Source: Promethearchaeota archaeon
GTDB lineage: Archaea; Asgardarchaeota; Lokiarchaeia; Sigynarchaeales; SOKP01
NCBI GenBank assembly: GCA_019894735.1
Contig: JAGXOB010000014.1
Span: forward strand, 1-25,079
DNA length: 25,079 bases
Reading direction: 5' to 3'
Part shown: in pieces, positions 15,334-23,205 of the stretch
How positions within the stretch are numbered: position 1 is the first letter of the stretch
Layout of the letters: every line of letters starts with the position of its first letter
The notes under the pieces: generated by a model
Seen by the model: the letters and a program-made list of their open reading frames with translations, nothing else
What the model was told of the DNA's origin: nothing
Databases searched by the model: none
Position numbers and translations under genes: made by a program

Positions 15334-15741
15334 ATGAATATCAGAAAATATTTAGATTTCCGGTTGTTAGGGTTAACTGGCTCGATATTATTGATACTGT
15401 CTCAATTTTTACCTTGGTTCTCTAACCAATCACTACTAAGTATCTTTATTATTACAACATCCGTAGCAATTGAGGATTCTTTTTTATATTTATTTCCATT
15501 AATATGTGGCATAATTTGTCTGGTTGGGGCTATCGTAGTCCTATATAATATTGAATATCGAATAACTTCTGTAATAATTAATTTCATAGGACTTGGATTC
15601 ATTTTGGTCTTCCTAATTGAGATCATTCCTCAAGAATTCCTTTATCTTCCCAACGCAGAAATTGGTTTTTACTTTTCAATAATCGGAGCGATTTCAATCT
15701 TCTTCGATATAATAAACATCCTCATAAGTAAAGAAAAATAA
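15334..15741 (+). CDS. Small four-helix membrane protein, unknown
   Basis: 135 aa, not recognised. Four hydrophobic segments at about residues 12-30, 48-70, 77-98 and 108-130, with a short loop after PWFSNQS and no catalytic-looking motif. The C-terminus (ISKEK) should be cytoplasmic. Its TAA is followed in the same frame by an open stretch that encodes a winged helix and then more membrane segments (15742-16656), so the two are at least co-transcribed and may once have been one gene. Confidence 0.7.
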   Translation: MNIRKYLDFRLLGLTGSILLILSQFLPWFSNQSLLSIFIITTSVAIEDSFLYLFPLICGIICLVGAIVVLYNIEYRITSVIINFIGLGFILVFLIEIIPQEFLYLPNAEIGFYFSIIGAISIFFDIINILISKEK

Positions 15742-16656
15742 ATAGGTAGGGAGCAAAAAATTAACGAAAAGGAAGAAATTCAAAAACGGAACAGTGAATC
15801 TAATGATATTGAAGCTAATTTTTACTACGCTTTAGGTCATGAACTGAGGAGAAAAATTCTTAAAATTATTGGAGAAAATAAATACGCTTCATTTACTAAT
15901 CTTAAAAAAGAATTGAAAGTAAGCACAGGCACTATTTATCATCATTTAGATACTTTATCTCAATTGATAGTCCAAAAAGATGACAAGAAATATTGTTTAA
16001 CAGAGTTAGGACTCCACGCTTACAATTCGTTAAAAGACAATATAGATACGATAATTACTCCCGATTTTAGCAAAAAAGAATTTAAAACACCAATTTTAAA
16101 AGGATTAATGCGACTGACTCCAAAAAAGTATATTAACTACGAAAACAACGCAAGGTTTAAAATTCTTCTAATTTCAATTATAATTACGATGACAGGTGCT
16201 ATACTTTGTGGCTTAAATGGCTTATTTCCCTTTTTTCTATTTTTCGGAGAGTCCTTAATTAATATTGAGTTAATTGATGTAGCCCTTAAAATATTACTCT
16301 CTCTTGTTTTTATAGGTAACATGCTTTTGTATTTTCTAATTAACGAAGGGATTTGTCGAATTTTTTATAAAAAAAAAGAGAATTCCTTGAAATTTTTGAC
16401 ATCTTTTTCAATAATCTTGTTCCCAATAGTTATCTATTTATTTTTACGTTTGATCTTAATCTTTACAGGTTCTTTCGATTTCGCTTCAGTTAAGATTTTA
16501 GATAATGTGCTTATGATTCTATTTCAAGTATGGTCTCTTTGGTTATTAACGTACAATTTAAGCGTAAATAAAAAATTGAAAATTGAAAACTCGTTAATAG
16601 TATCACTCTTGGTTCACTATGGCGGATTTTCAATTGTTCTACTACTCGCTATTTAA
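15742..16656 (+). CDS. ArsR-like winged-helix protein with C-terminal membrane domain, non-canonical start
   Basis: Up to 304 aa. The N-terminal soluble part (ANFYYALGHELRRKILKIIG, then SFTNLKKELKVSTGTIYHHL and a KYCLTELG wing) is an ArsR-type winged helix with its recognition helix TGTIYHHLDTL. About five membrane segments follow from roughly residue 130. A membrane-bound transcription regulator is the plain reading, probably sensing something at or in the membrane. The TTG at 15913 would start inside the winged helix and remove its first helices, so it is unlikely. Upstream, the frame is open back to the TAA of the previous gene and offers no ATG, GTG or TTG; ATA at 15742-15744, next to the stop, is the only start-like codon that keeps the whole domain except for some ATT codons. 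Its end overlaps the convergent ATP-grasp gene by 8 bases. Confidence 0.7.
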   Translation: MGREQKINEKEEIQKRNSESNDIEANFYYALGHELRRKILKIIGENKYASFTNLKKELKVSTGTIYHHLDTLSQLIVQKDDKKYCLTELGLHAYNSLKDNIDTIITPDFSKKEFKTPILKGLMRLTPKKYINYENNARFKILLISIIITMTGAILCGLNGLFPFFLFFGESLINIELIDVALKILLSLVFIGNMLLYFLINEGICRIFYKKKENSLKFLTSFSIILFPIVIYLFLRLILIFTGSFDFASVKILDNVLMILFQVWSLWLLTYNLSVNKKLKIENSLIVSLLVHYGGFSIVLLLAI

Positions 16657-17968
16657 TTACTTCAAAACTAAATTTGTTAAAAATTGTCAATATTTGAGAA
16701 ATTCTTTTTTTTGAAGATTTCATATCCTTTGCTTTGGTTGAGATAAAACAAGAGTAAATTAATTCTTTGTTGATTTTCGAACTCTGTAAAGCTATTGGAG
16801 GAGTTACTATTTCTGGAACTAGTTTTATTAATTTCGGAATAATGTCATTAATTATATTCTCGAACAATTTATTTCCAAAGTATTTTAATTCTAATCGAGT
16901 GAAATGTGAGAATTTATCTGGCCGTGATTTTGGTATTTCAAGCTTAGATTTATATTGATTAAGTAATAATTCTAAAGGGTTATAATCTAAAATGTTCCTA
17001 ATGCCTATATATGATGTGGTTAGCCTTGGATTAATCTCGATAAAATAAATGGAATTATCAGCTTTTTTTATAAAATCTATCCCAAAATAACCCTGGAATT
17101 TCGTTAAATTCATGGATTTTAGAATCTTTTCGAATCTATCTCTTAAAACACCATAATTTTCTACGGGAGTGAAACCTCCCAAATAAAGAGATTCTTTATT
17201 GGGAGTTAAATTTTGAACATCTTGAGTATTTATACTCAGAATTATCTGATCCTGAGCTCCAGTTTTTTTAAGGTTAGTTCTGTTAATCAATGAAATGCTT
17301 AAATCATCGCCTTCAATATATTCTTGAACTATATAGTTCCTAACCATATCGAGTTTCTCTTCAGACCTTTTAAAGAATTGTAAGATCTGATCTTTTGTTT
17401 CAAAGTGAAATATTAATTCTGAACCGGCACCATCTTCAGGTTTTATTATAATGGAACTACCAAGCTGATCAAATTTTTGAAATATGAAATCCACATCGAT
17501 GAGACCTTCTTTAAAAGGAATTAAATAAGATTTTGGAGTGTTTAATTTATTGGTTGTGAAATATTTGTAAGTTTCCAACTTGGATGTGCCTAACCAAACA
17601 CCATTTAAATCTATACTTAATATTTTTTTTTTATATTCTTTAACTATTTGTGTTAAATTATAGAGATGGTTTGAAAATTCTGGGGCAATAATAAAGCAAT
17701 ATGTTGATTTACTTACGCAATCAATATATTTTTTTAAAAAATCTTCCTTAGGATTAACAAACTTTACAATATCAGAAATTAAATAGCGAGACAAATGGCT
17801 AATTCTTCTGTCTAGTAATGTAGTAATCTTGAATCCTAATTTTTTAAAATCTTCTACAATAGTTCTCAACATAGCATAACCTTCGCAAAATAAAGACGAA
17901 GGTATGTCACGCCGATTATAACCCCCTCCAGAAACAAATTCAAAGATAAAAAGATTTTGATTGATCAT
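16649..17968 (-). CDS. ATP-grasp ligase, MfnD (tyramine-glutamate ligase)-like
   Basis: 439 aa, cytoplasmic. The N-terminal domain opens with LFIFEFVSGGGYNRRDIPSS and EGYAMLRTIVEDF, then DRR, a pattern found in the MfnD-related ATP-grasp group. The ATP-grasp core is seen in SSIIIKPEDGAGSELI (near residue 175), YIVQEYIEGDDLSISL (about 210-225, with conserved E-G-D-D) and FIEINPRLTTSYIGIR (near 318-333), where Glu and Asn bind magnesium. MfnD adds glutamate to tyramine during methanofuran synthesis; methanofuran would fit an archaeon with the tetrahydromethanopterin C1 pathway. The protein is longer than I recall for typical MfnD, with extra C-terminal residues, so another carboxylate-amine ligase reaction remains possible. 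The ATG start is clear and the upstream gap is shared with the divergent gene at 18073. Confidence 0.7.
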   Translation of the reverse strand: MINQNLFIFEFVSGGGYNRRDIPSSLFCEGYAMLRTIVEDFKKLGFKITTLLDRRISHLSRYLISDIVKFVNPKEDFLKKYIDCVSKSTYCFIIAPEFSNHLYNLTQIVKEYKKKILSIDLNGVWLGTSKLETYKYFTTNKLNTPKSYLIPFKEGLIDVDFIFQKFDQLGSSIIIKPEDGAGSELIFHFETKDQILQFFKRSEEKLDMVRNYIVQEYIEGDDLSISLINRTNLKKTGAQDQIILSINTQDVQNLTPNKESLYLGGFTPVENYGVLRDRFEKILKSMNLTKFQGYFGIDFIKKADNSIYFIEINPRLTTSYIGIRNILDYNPLELLLNQYKSKLEIPKSRPDKFSHFTRLELKYFGNKLFENIINDIIPKLIKLVPEIVTPPIALQSSKINKELIYSCFISTKAKDMKSSKKRISQILTIFNKFSFEVIK

Positions 17969-18072
17969 TTTTTTAATAGAATATTAATTTTCATAATTTT
18001 AAAATGGTTTTAAAATGAGATTAAATTATTTTAATTAGCTAAAATTTAAACAAAAAACTGTAAGTGTGAGAA

Positions 18073-19317
18073 ATGTCTTTTTTTACAGAAGAAGTAATGC
18101 AAAGAATTAGATATCTGCATTACAAAATAAAAAAAATTGAAGAAGCTTTAGATAAAGAAGAAGAAAGTTTTAATTTAGACGATTTAAATCTTGTTTTAGA
18201 ATACACGAAGACATTAAATATAAATTATCAAAATGAAGATCAAGTTAAAATTCTAAAAGATTTAGATTTAACACCAGGGTTTTTAGAACCGTTAGAAAAT
18301 AACAGAGAGATTCAGATAAAGGATTTAATGTTTGAGTGTGCTCGTGTTTTATGGGTAATGGCAAGATCTTATTCTCATATCTCTGAAAAATTTGAAGAGG
18401 AAGAGGATTGGGAAGATTCAATAATTGCAATGGTTGAATGCAGCAAGATTTTTAAAACAGGAGCCTATTTTAGTGCTGCATCCATAAATCAACATGATAT
18501 AGGTGTAACCCTTTCATCTGAGAGTCTCGAATTGAATTCAGAAGAAGCAAGAATTTTAGCACAAAGTATTGCAGCTCTCAAAGAAGAAAATTCAAATAAT
18601 ACCTATTTCGCTTCTAAATTGTATTCTGGGTTAAGTTCATTATCAAAAAGATTATTTTATTTGAAAAAACACGAAGAAAAGAAAAAACAACAATTGCGAG
18701 CACAATTTCATTTCGATATGGGAAAAGCATGCCAACTTAAAGCCCAAGCCTCTTTAGAATCTTCTATTACGAATATAAACAAAGATAAAGTTATGAAGTT
18801 ACAGCAAAAAGCTAACTTCTATTTCTTGAAGTCAGAGGAGATTTGGGATGAAATGATCAGTAGTGTTTCTGATTTATCGAGCGAAGAGAGAGCTAACATA
18901 GAGTCAAATCTGTCCGTTGTCAAAGAGATCATAAAAGAATTCAAATTTGAGCCTTTAGAGTATGATGAAATTAAAAGAATTCAAGATCCTGAGCCCATAA
19001 TTATTATACCAGAAAATTTGGCTCCTTTTGTGCCAAAAAGTACGATCTATTTAACCAAATTTGTGCCTAAAGATTTAAACATTAAGAGATTCAAATCATT
19101 TCAAAAAAAGAAAATTGAACAAAAAATTCCATATAGTAAGCGAGAGAGATTAATAGATAAAAAAGCAGGGATAGTAAGAACTATTAATGAATTGAAAGTT
19201 TTAAAGGAAAATAAAGAAATTGATGTAGAAAAATTCGCTGATTTAATGGAAAAATATAGCACGAAATTGACTATGATAGAAACTGCTATAGGAAAATTAG
19301 CTCATCCAACCAAGTAA
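18073..19317 (+). CDS. Long helical protein, possibly BRO1-like
   Basis: 414 aa, soluble, almost wholly helical with no membrane segment. The central region (residues about 95-265) has the look of a BRO1 or TPR-like solenoid: DWEDSIIAMVECSKIFKTGA, then LSSESLELNSEEARILAQSI with the L-A-Q segment that in BRO1 domains precedes a conserved helix, then ASKLYSGLSSLSKRLFYL and KKQQLRAQFHFDMGKACQLK. BRO1 domains (ALIX, Bro1) bind ESCRT-III in eukaryotes and have been noted in Asgard genomes. The order of blocks fits, but I cannot score the match, and a generic helical repeat is the alternative. The last 60 residues form a charged coiled coil. It is monocistronic, between convergent and divergent neighbours. 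Confidence 0.6.
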   Translation: MSFFTEEVMQRIRYLHYKIKKIEEALDKEEESFNLDDLNLVLEYTKTLNINYQNEDQVKILKDLDLTPGFLEPLENNREIQIKDLMFECARVLWVMARSYSHISEKFEEEEDWEDSIIAMVECSKIFKTGAYFSAASINQHDIGVTLSSESLELNSEEARILAQSIAALKEENSNNTYFASKLYSGLSSLSKRLFYLKKHEEKKKQQLRAQFHFDMGKACQLKAQASLESSITNINKDKVMKLQQKANFYFLKSEEIWDEMISSVSDLSSEERANIESNLSVVKEIIKEFKFEPLEYDEIKRIQDPEPIIIIPENLAPFVPKSTIYLTKFVPKDLNIKRFKSFQKKKIEQKIPYSKRERLIDKKAGIVRTINELKVLKENKEIDVEKFADLMEKYSTKLTMIETAIGKLAHPTK

Positions 19318-19371
19318 TTTTATCTTTAAAAAAAGGTGATCTCATCGTTATTTTTAAAAATTTCTTTAATT

Positions 19372-19848
19372 TTATTTTCCTTCTAAATAGATTTTTCTAT
19401 TTTGTTCAATTTCAAACTTTCTTTCAGCTTCCTCTTTAAAAAGGAGATCGTAGATTTCTTTAAAGAGAATCCCGAGTAAGAAGCTCTCTATTATGAGGCT
19501 TAACCAATTCATCATAACTTGCAAATTATGTAAATCTAAAAACAAGAGCGAGGATAAGAGGAAAACATGAGGTAAATATATTAAAGAAATTACTCCAATT
19601 CGTTTGCCAAATTTGCGTATATGCTTTTCCTCAAGTCTATAAACTTTCTCAAATTTTAAGGCCTCTAAAAAGTAGTAGATGCTAAAAACCATATTGATGC
19701 TTGTTAATAAAATAATGTAGTCTCTTTCTATTGGTTCTAGAGCGATGTAAGGTTTTAGAAGTATTGAACTGAATAAAAATGTAGAAGAAAAAATGAATTG
19801 AACCGTTGATAACGAAATTAAGCCATCACGAAAGTATTTGTAATCCAT
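19372..19848 (-). CDS. Four-helix membrane protein, unknown
   Basis: 158 aa, not recognised. Hydrophobic segments at about residues 10-33, 43-64, 86-106 and 110-132; N- and C-termini should be on the same side. The last 28 residues are a charged helix (LLFKEEAERKFEIEQNRKIY). A basic loop around residues 68-85 (KVYRLEEKHIRKFGKR) suggests a cytoplasmic face. It ends 54 bases from the convergent 414-aa gene and faces away from the 567-aa membrane protein. Nothing points to a function. Confidence 0.7.
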   Translation of the reverse strand: MDYKYFRDGLISLSTVQFIFSSTFLFSSILLKPYIALEPIERDYIILLTSINMVFSIYYFLEALKFEKVYRLEEKHIRKFGKRIGVISLIYLPHVFLLSSLLFLDLHNLQVMMNWLSLIIESFLLGILFKEIYDLLFKEEAERKFEIEQNRKIYLEGK

Positions 19849-19938
19849 TTTTGATAAAATCTAAAATTAAAATTGAAATTTTATTAAAGATAAGAACAAA
19901 AAATGTATTATTAGTTAATATATAATTGTGTGTTTTCG

Positions 19939-21633
19939 ATGAGTGATTTAAGCGAAGAAGAGATTGAAAATTTAAAACAAATACATCCCAAAAAGAGGAT
20001 ATTACGCTATATTTTTCTTCTAACAGGTTTACTTATCATTTTTTTAGGTTGCTTACTGGTCTTCATAGGTTTCGATTTTGAGATTACGCTTAACGGTTTT
20101 AATCTCTCGTTACTCATCGATGTCTTAATTGTTATATTTGGAGGAATAATTACTTTAAAATTTTATATTACACCATTTTTTTTACGGGAAAATTCTTTAA
20201 CATTTAAAAGAATGCGAGATTTAAGGGAACCGGTTGAAAGATATATTAAGTTTAATTCTTTTACCCTAACAAGACTTGTAGCTGCGTTACTTTTAATGAT
20301 AAACGGAATAATTTCTTATAGTACATTCGGACTTGATGTGGGTCACGAAATCGAATATGGTAGTGCCGTATTCCTTGGGGGGCCATCTTGGTTCTATGTC
20401 ACTGGGTTTCCAATGTTAATAACTGGAATTAGTTTGTTAATATATTTTATTTTGAGCCCGTTTCGAGGTATCTTTTCAAAGTCAAAAAATTTCTTCTTTT
20501 TCTACGAAATCAGACTTGGATTTGCTTGGTTAACAGAAATTCCTAAAAAAGATATCGAACTACTTCGGTATCAAAATAATCACACGGGACCAAAACTAGC
20601 TTGGATTATCCTCATCCTTCCGTTTATCGTCTTACAGCTAATGACCGCAATTCCATTATTTGCTGCAGAACGAGCAAGTCCAGAGTTTGTCTTGTCATGG
20701 ACGTTTTTAATACTATCTTTTTTGGATATTATCGTATTAATTATATTGATTTTCTTCCAACAGAATTACTTTGAAATAGCTACAAAAGAGAAACTCTATG
20801 AAATGTGGTTTTCTCCAATAAAATTGAGGAGACAATCTCAATTTAAGAAAAATTTTAGTGAATTTTTAGAATGTTCCCCAGACTTGCGAGATAAGGAAGA
20901 TATCAGCAACACCACAATATTTTCAGAAGTAAATACATCTTATTTTCAACTATTCAAATTACTCTTTGGGATGTTTTTGATTATAATTGCGATACTTATG
21001 CTAACACAAATGGTTTTATTTGGTCCTTTAGTGTGGTGGATTGCTTTAATGTATGGTATAATACTCCTAGTAAAAGGTTTATTCTATGACTTCAGTAAAG
21101 CGGGTAATAATACTTTTCAATTTAACGAAACATCAAAAAAATTTAGGTTTAAGCGAATTTTAAGTTATAAATTTCATTATGTAGCTGCGAATAATGTGGA
21201 ATCAATTACAGTGAGAAAATGGTACAGAAAATTAGATTTCTTTGATATCTTTGGAATAAGTTTATTACTAATTTTCTTAACGCTTCAACAATTAGAAGGG
21301 TGGCTAACGGCAGATACATTATTTTTAATACAAGATAATCTTATTAGTACCTTTTTATGGATAGCGATAATAATAATTATAGTTTTCTATTTGTGTCTTC
21401 CTATAGATGTTATTGAAGTAAAAACCGCAACTATCACCTATAGAATACCTATTACGCTTAAATTAAATGGGAAAAAGTTCTATTTCAAATACCTTAAAAA
21501 TCTAAAAAATTTTCCTAAAGAAGCTTTAAAACCTGATATGAAAAAAACATTTTTATTAAGAATGAGCGTTGTAATTCTTCTCATCTTCGGAGCATTGTTC
21601 TACGTAGCAGGCTATTTTGTTATTATCTTCTAA
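19939..21633 (+). CDS. Large polytopic membrane protein, unknown
   Basis: 564 aa from the ATG at 19939; a GTG at 19930 adds three residues but the ATG gives a cleaner acidic start (MSDLSEEEIENLK). About ten to eleven membrane segments, for example at residues 25-47, 55-78, 105-125, 147-172, 220-245, 250-275, 335-375, 430-450, 463-485 and 540-560. Between the later segments are two soluble strand-rich stretches (FQFNETSKKFRFKRI to AANNVESITVRKWYR, and IDVIEVKTATITYRIPI to KFYFKYLKNLK). They remind me of bacterial PH-like (YdbS) domains in membrane proteins, only loosely. No enzyme motif was found, and neither neighbour helps. Confidence 0.7.
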   Translation: MSDLSEEEIENLKQIHPKKRILRYIFLLTGLLIIFLGCLLVFIGFDFEITLNGFNLSLLIDVLIVIFGGIITLKFYITPFFLRENSLTFKRMRDLREPVERYIKFNSFTLTRLVAALLLMINGIISYSTFGLDVGHEIEYGSAVFLGGPSWFYVTGFPMLITGISLLIYFILSPFRGIFSKSKNFFFFYEIRLGFAWLTEIPKKDIELLRYQNNHTGPKLAWIILILPFIVLQLMTAIPLFAAERASPEFVLSWTFLILSFLDIIVLIILIFFQQNYFEIATKEKLYEMWFSPIKLRRQSQFKKNFSEFLECSPDLRDKEDISNTTIFSEVNTSYFQLFKLLFGMFLIIIAILMLTQMVLFGPLVWWIALMYGIILLVKGLFYDFSKAGNNTFQFNETSKKFRFKRILSYKFHYVAANNVESITVRKWYRKLDFFDIFGISLLLIFLTLQQLEGWLTADTLFLIQDNLISTFLWIAIIIIIVFYLCLPIDVIEVKTATITYRIPITLKLNGKKFYFKYLKNLKNFPKEALKPDMKKTFLLRMSVVILLIFGALFYVAGYFVIIF

Positions 21634-21692
21634 TACAACTTTGATATCTCATAAATGATAACTAATTAATTTCAGTAGAAATTTTATAAATT

Positions 21693-21980
21693 ATGTCTGC
21701 TGACCAACTAAAATTAGGATTGTATATGAAAAATATGTTTTCAGATTTAATCTATATAAACAGCGTTATTGCTACTGAGTTAGTTAAAATAACTGAAAAT
21801 TTAGCTGCTATAAGGCACGGAGAAGATTTTTTAGAAAAAAGCACTTGTACAACAGAACATAACGAGTTAAATCAAGAAATACTAAACATTCTAGATAAAT
21901 ATAACAAAACCTCAACCGAAGTTATAAGAATGGAGCGTTTGAAAAAGCACGTTTTAAAGCATTTGGGTGAAAAAAAGTAA
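21693..21980 (+). CDS. Small helical protein, unknown, first gene of a four-gene run
   Basis: 95 aa, soluble, with three likely helices: residues 4-40, 52-73 and 75-95. A single Thr-Cys-Thr-Thr near residue 52 breaks them. It shows no known domain. Its TAA is directly followed by the ATG of the NifU-like gene (TAAATG), a spacing that implies coupled translation and so probably a partner or subunit of that protein. Whether it binds metal or the NifU-like fold cannot be seen. Confidence 0.7.
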   Translation: MSADQLKLGLYMKNMFSDLIYINSVIATELVKITENLAAIRHGEDFLEKSTCTTEHNELNQEILNILDKYNKTSTEVIRMERLKKHVLKHLGEKK

Positions 21981-22421
21981 ATGCCTCAAAAGGAGGATAA
22001 ATTTGATAGCTTTGTTGAAGAACTTCAACAAGAGATAATCGACAAAGAAGTAAGCGATTTTAACGAACGCATCGTAAATTTGTTTCATAACCCTAAAAAT
22101 TGGGGTAAGCCTTCATATTTTACTATTTCACATTCATATTTAGGACCACGGAAAAAAACAATGGAATTTTATTTAACAATCGATAATGGAATTATTAAAA
22201 AAGCTAATTTTTTTACTGATGGTTGTGGAGCTACTGTAGCGACTGGAAGTCAAACTACTTTATTAATTGAGGGTAAAACCATTGAATTTGCGGAAAAATT
22301 ACAACCAGAAGATATAGACCACGCATTACAAGGTTTACCAGAGGATCATAAACATAGCTTAGAATTAGCAGTAAATACCTTAAGGAATCTTATTATGAAA
22401 TACAAAAGCAAAAGGAATTAA
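21981..22421 (+). CDS. NifU/IscU-like protein lacking two of three cluster cysteines
   Basis: 146 aa, cytoplasmic. The IscU/NifU N-terminal fold is plain: FHNPKNWGKP (35-44), GPRKKTMEFYLTID (55-68), FFTDGCGATVATGSQTTLLI (77-96), EGKTIEFAEKLQPEDI, then LPEDHKHSLELAVNTL (119-134). In true scaffolds the three cluster ligands are the Cys of GPCGDT, the Cys of DGCGA and the Cys of HKHCAELA. Here the first is Arg57, the second is kept as Cys82, and the third is Ser126. The Asp that follows the first Cys in canonical members is also gone (Lys59). With one cysteine left, holding a [2Fe-2S] cluster in the usual way is unlikely. A divergent role, or a hetero-oligomer with the 95-aa partner, is more plausible. 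The fold is confident; the function is open. Confidence 0.8.
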   Translation: MPQKEDKFDSFVEELQQEIIDKEVSDFNERIVNLFHNPKNWGKPSYFTISHSYLGPRKKTMEFYLTIDNGIIKKANFFTDGCGATVATGSQTTLLIEGKTIEFAEKLQPEDIDHALQGLPEDHKHSLELAVNTLRNLIMKYKSKRN

Positions 22422-22432
22422 ATACTTATAAA

Positions 22433-23152
22433 ATGAACGGCATATTAGTTGAAAATATAGATATCCCCATCAAAGGTGAAGATTTATTTCTTAAGGGAAC
22501 TATTTATTCTAATCCTAACACACCTAAAAAAGCACCCTTTATAATTAATTTAGCTGGATTATTGGATCATCGTGAGAGTTATTTTGTCAAATATTTTACT
22601 GAAAAATTCGTTAACGCTGGATTTCATGTGCTATCTTACGATTACCGTGCTCATGGAGAAACTAAAAAACAGACGGGATCTAGGTGGGATAGAATGGTCG
22701 TTCAAATATTCTCCGACATCCAAATTGTGATAGATTGGGTGTTAACCCATCAGTCTTACAGAATCTTGGAACAAAAAATAATCCTATTTGGAAGGAGTAT
22801 GGGGGGTGCAATTATTTTAACACAAGGTTTCCTCAACAAAAAAGTAAATGCTTTAATTGCTTTGTGTACGAGATACGACTACCATACGACTAGAATAAAA
22901 TTTCAAGAGGAAATTGTTCAGAAAATTAGCCCTAAATATTTCTTAAAAGATGAGATGTCAAACAATAAAAGAATTCTAATAGCTCATTGTAAAGACGACA
23001 ATAGAATCCCATTCTCTAATCTCTCGCAGATAAAAAAACACCTCAACTTAAGTGCTGAGAATGTTATTCAATTTGAAGGGGGAAGCCATTCATTTAAAGG
23101 GTATAGAGAAGAAATTTTTAATATTTCTCTTAATTTTTTAAAAAAAATATAA
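22433..23152 (+). CDS. Alpha/beta hydrolase
   Basis: 239 aa, cytoplasmic, no signal peptide. Nucleophile elbow GRSMGG at residues 120-125 with Ser122, oxyanion region around NLAGLLDHRES (39-49), the Asp in AHCKDDNRIPF, and the His in GGSHSF near residue 219 complete the catalytic triad. DYRAHGET is typical of the fold's strand 4 region. Members of this group are esterases, thioesterases or peptidases; no specific substrate can be assigned. It starts 11 bases after the NifU-like gene on the same strand and so likely belongs to the same transcript. Confidence 0.87.
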   Translation: MNGILVENIDIPIKGEDLFLKGTIYSNPNTPKKAPFIINLAGLLDHRESYFVKYFTEKFVNAGFHVLSYDYRAHGETKKQTGSRWDRMVVQIFSDIQIVIDWVLTHQSYRILEQKIILFGRSMGGAIILTQGFLNKKVNALIALCTRYDYHTTRIKFQEEIVQKISPKYFLKDEMSNNKRILIAHCKDDNRIPFSNLSQIKKHLNLSAENVIQFEGGSHSFKGYREEIFNISLNFLKKI

Positions 23153-23170
23153 GAAATGGAATAATAAGTT

Positions 23171-23184
23171 AAAATATACAATTT
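23171..23184 (+). promoter_or_regulatory. TATA-like element for the PRPP synthetase gene
   Basis: AAAATATACAATTT is centred about 30 bases before the ATG at 23206, suggesting an independent, leaderless transcript. Confidence 0.4.
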
Positions 23185-23205
23185 AAAACAATTTTGTGAT
23201 ATCTT

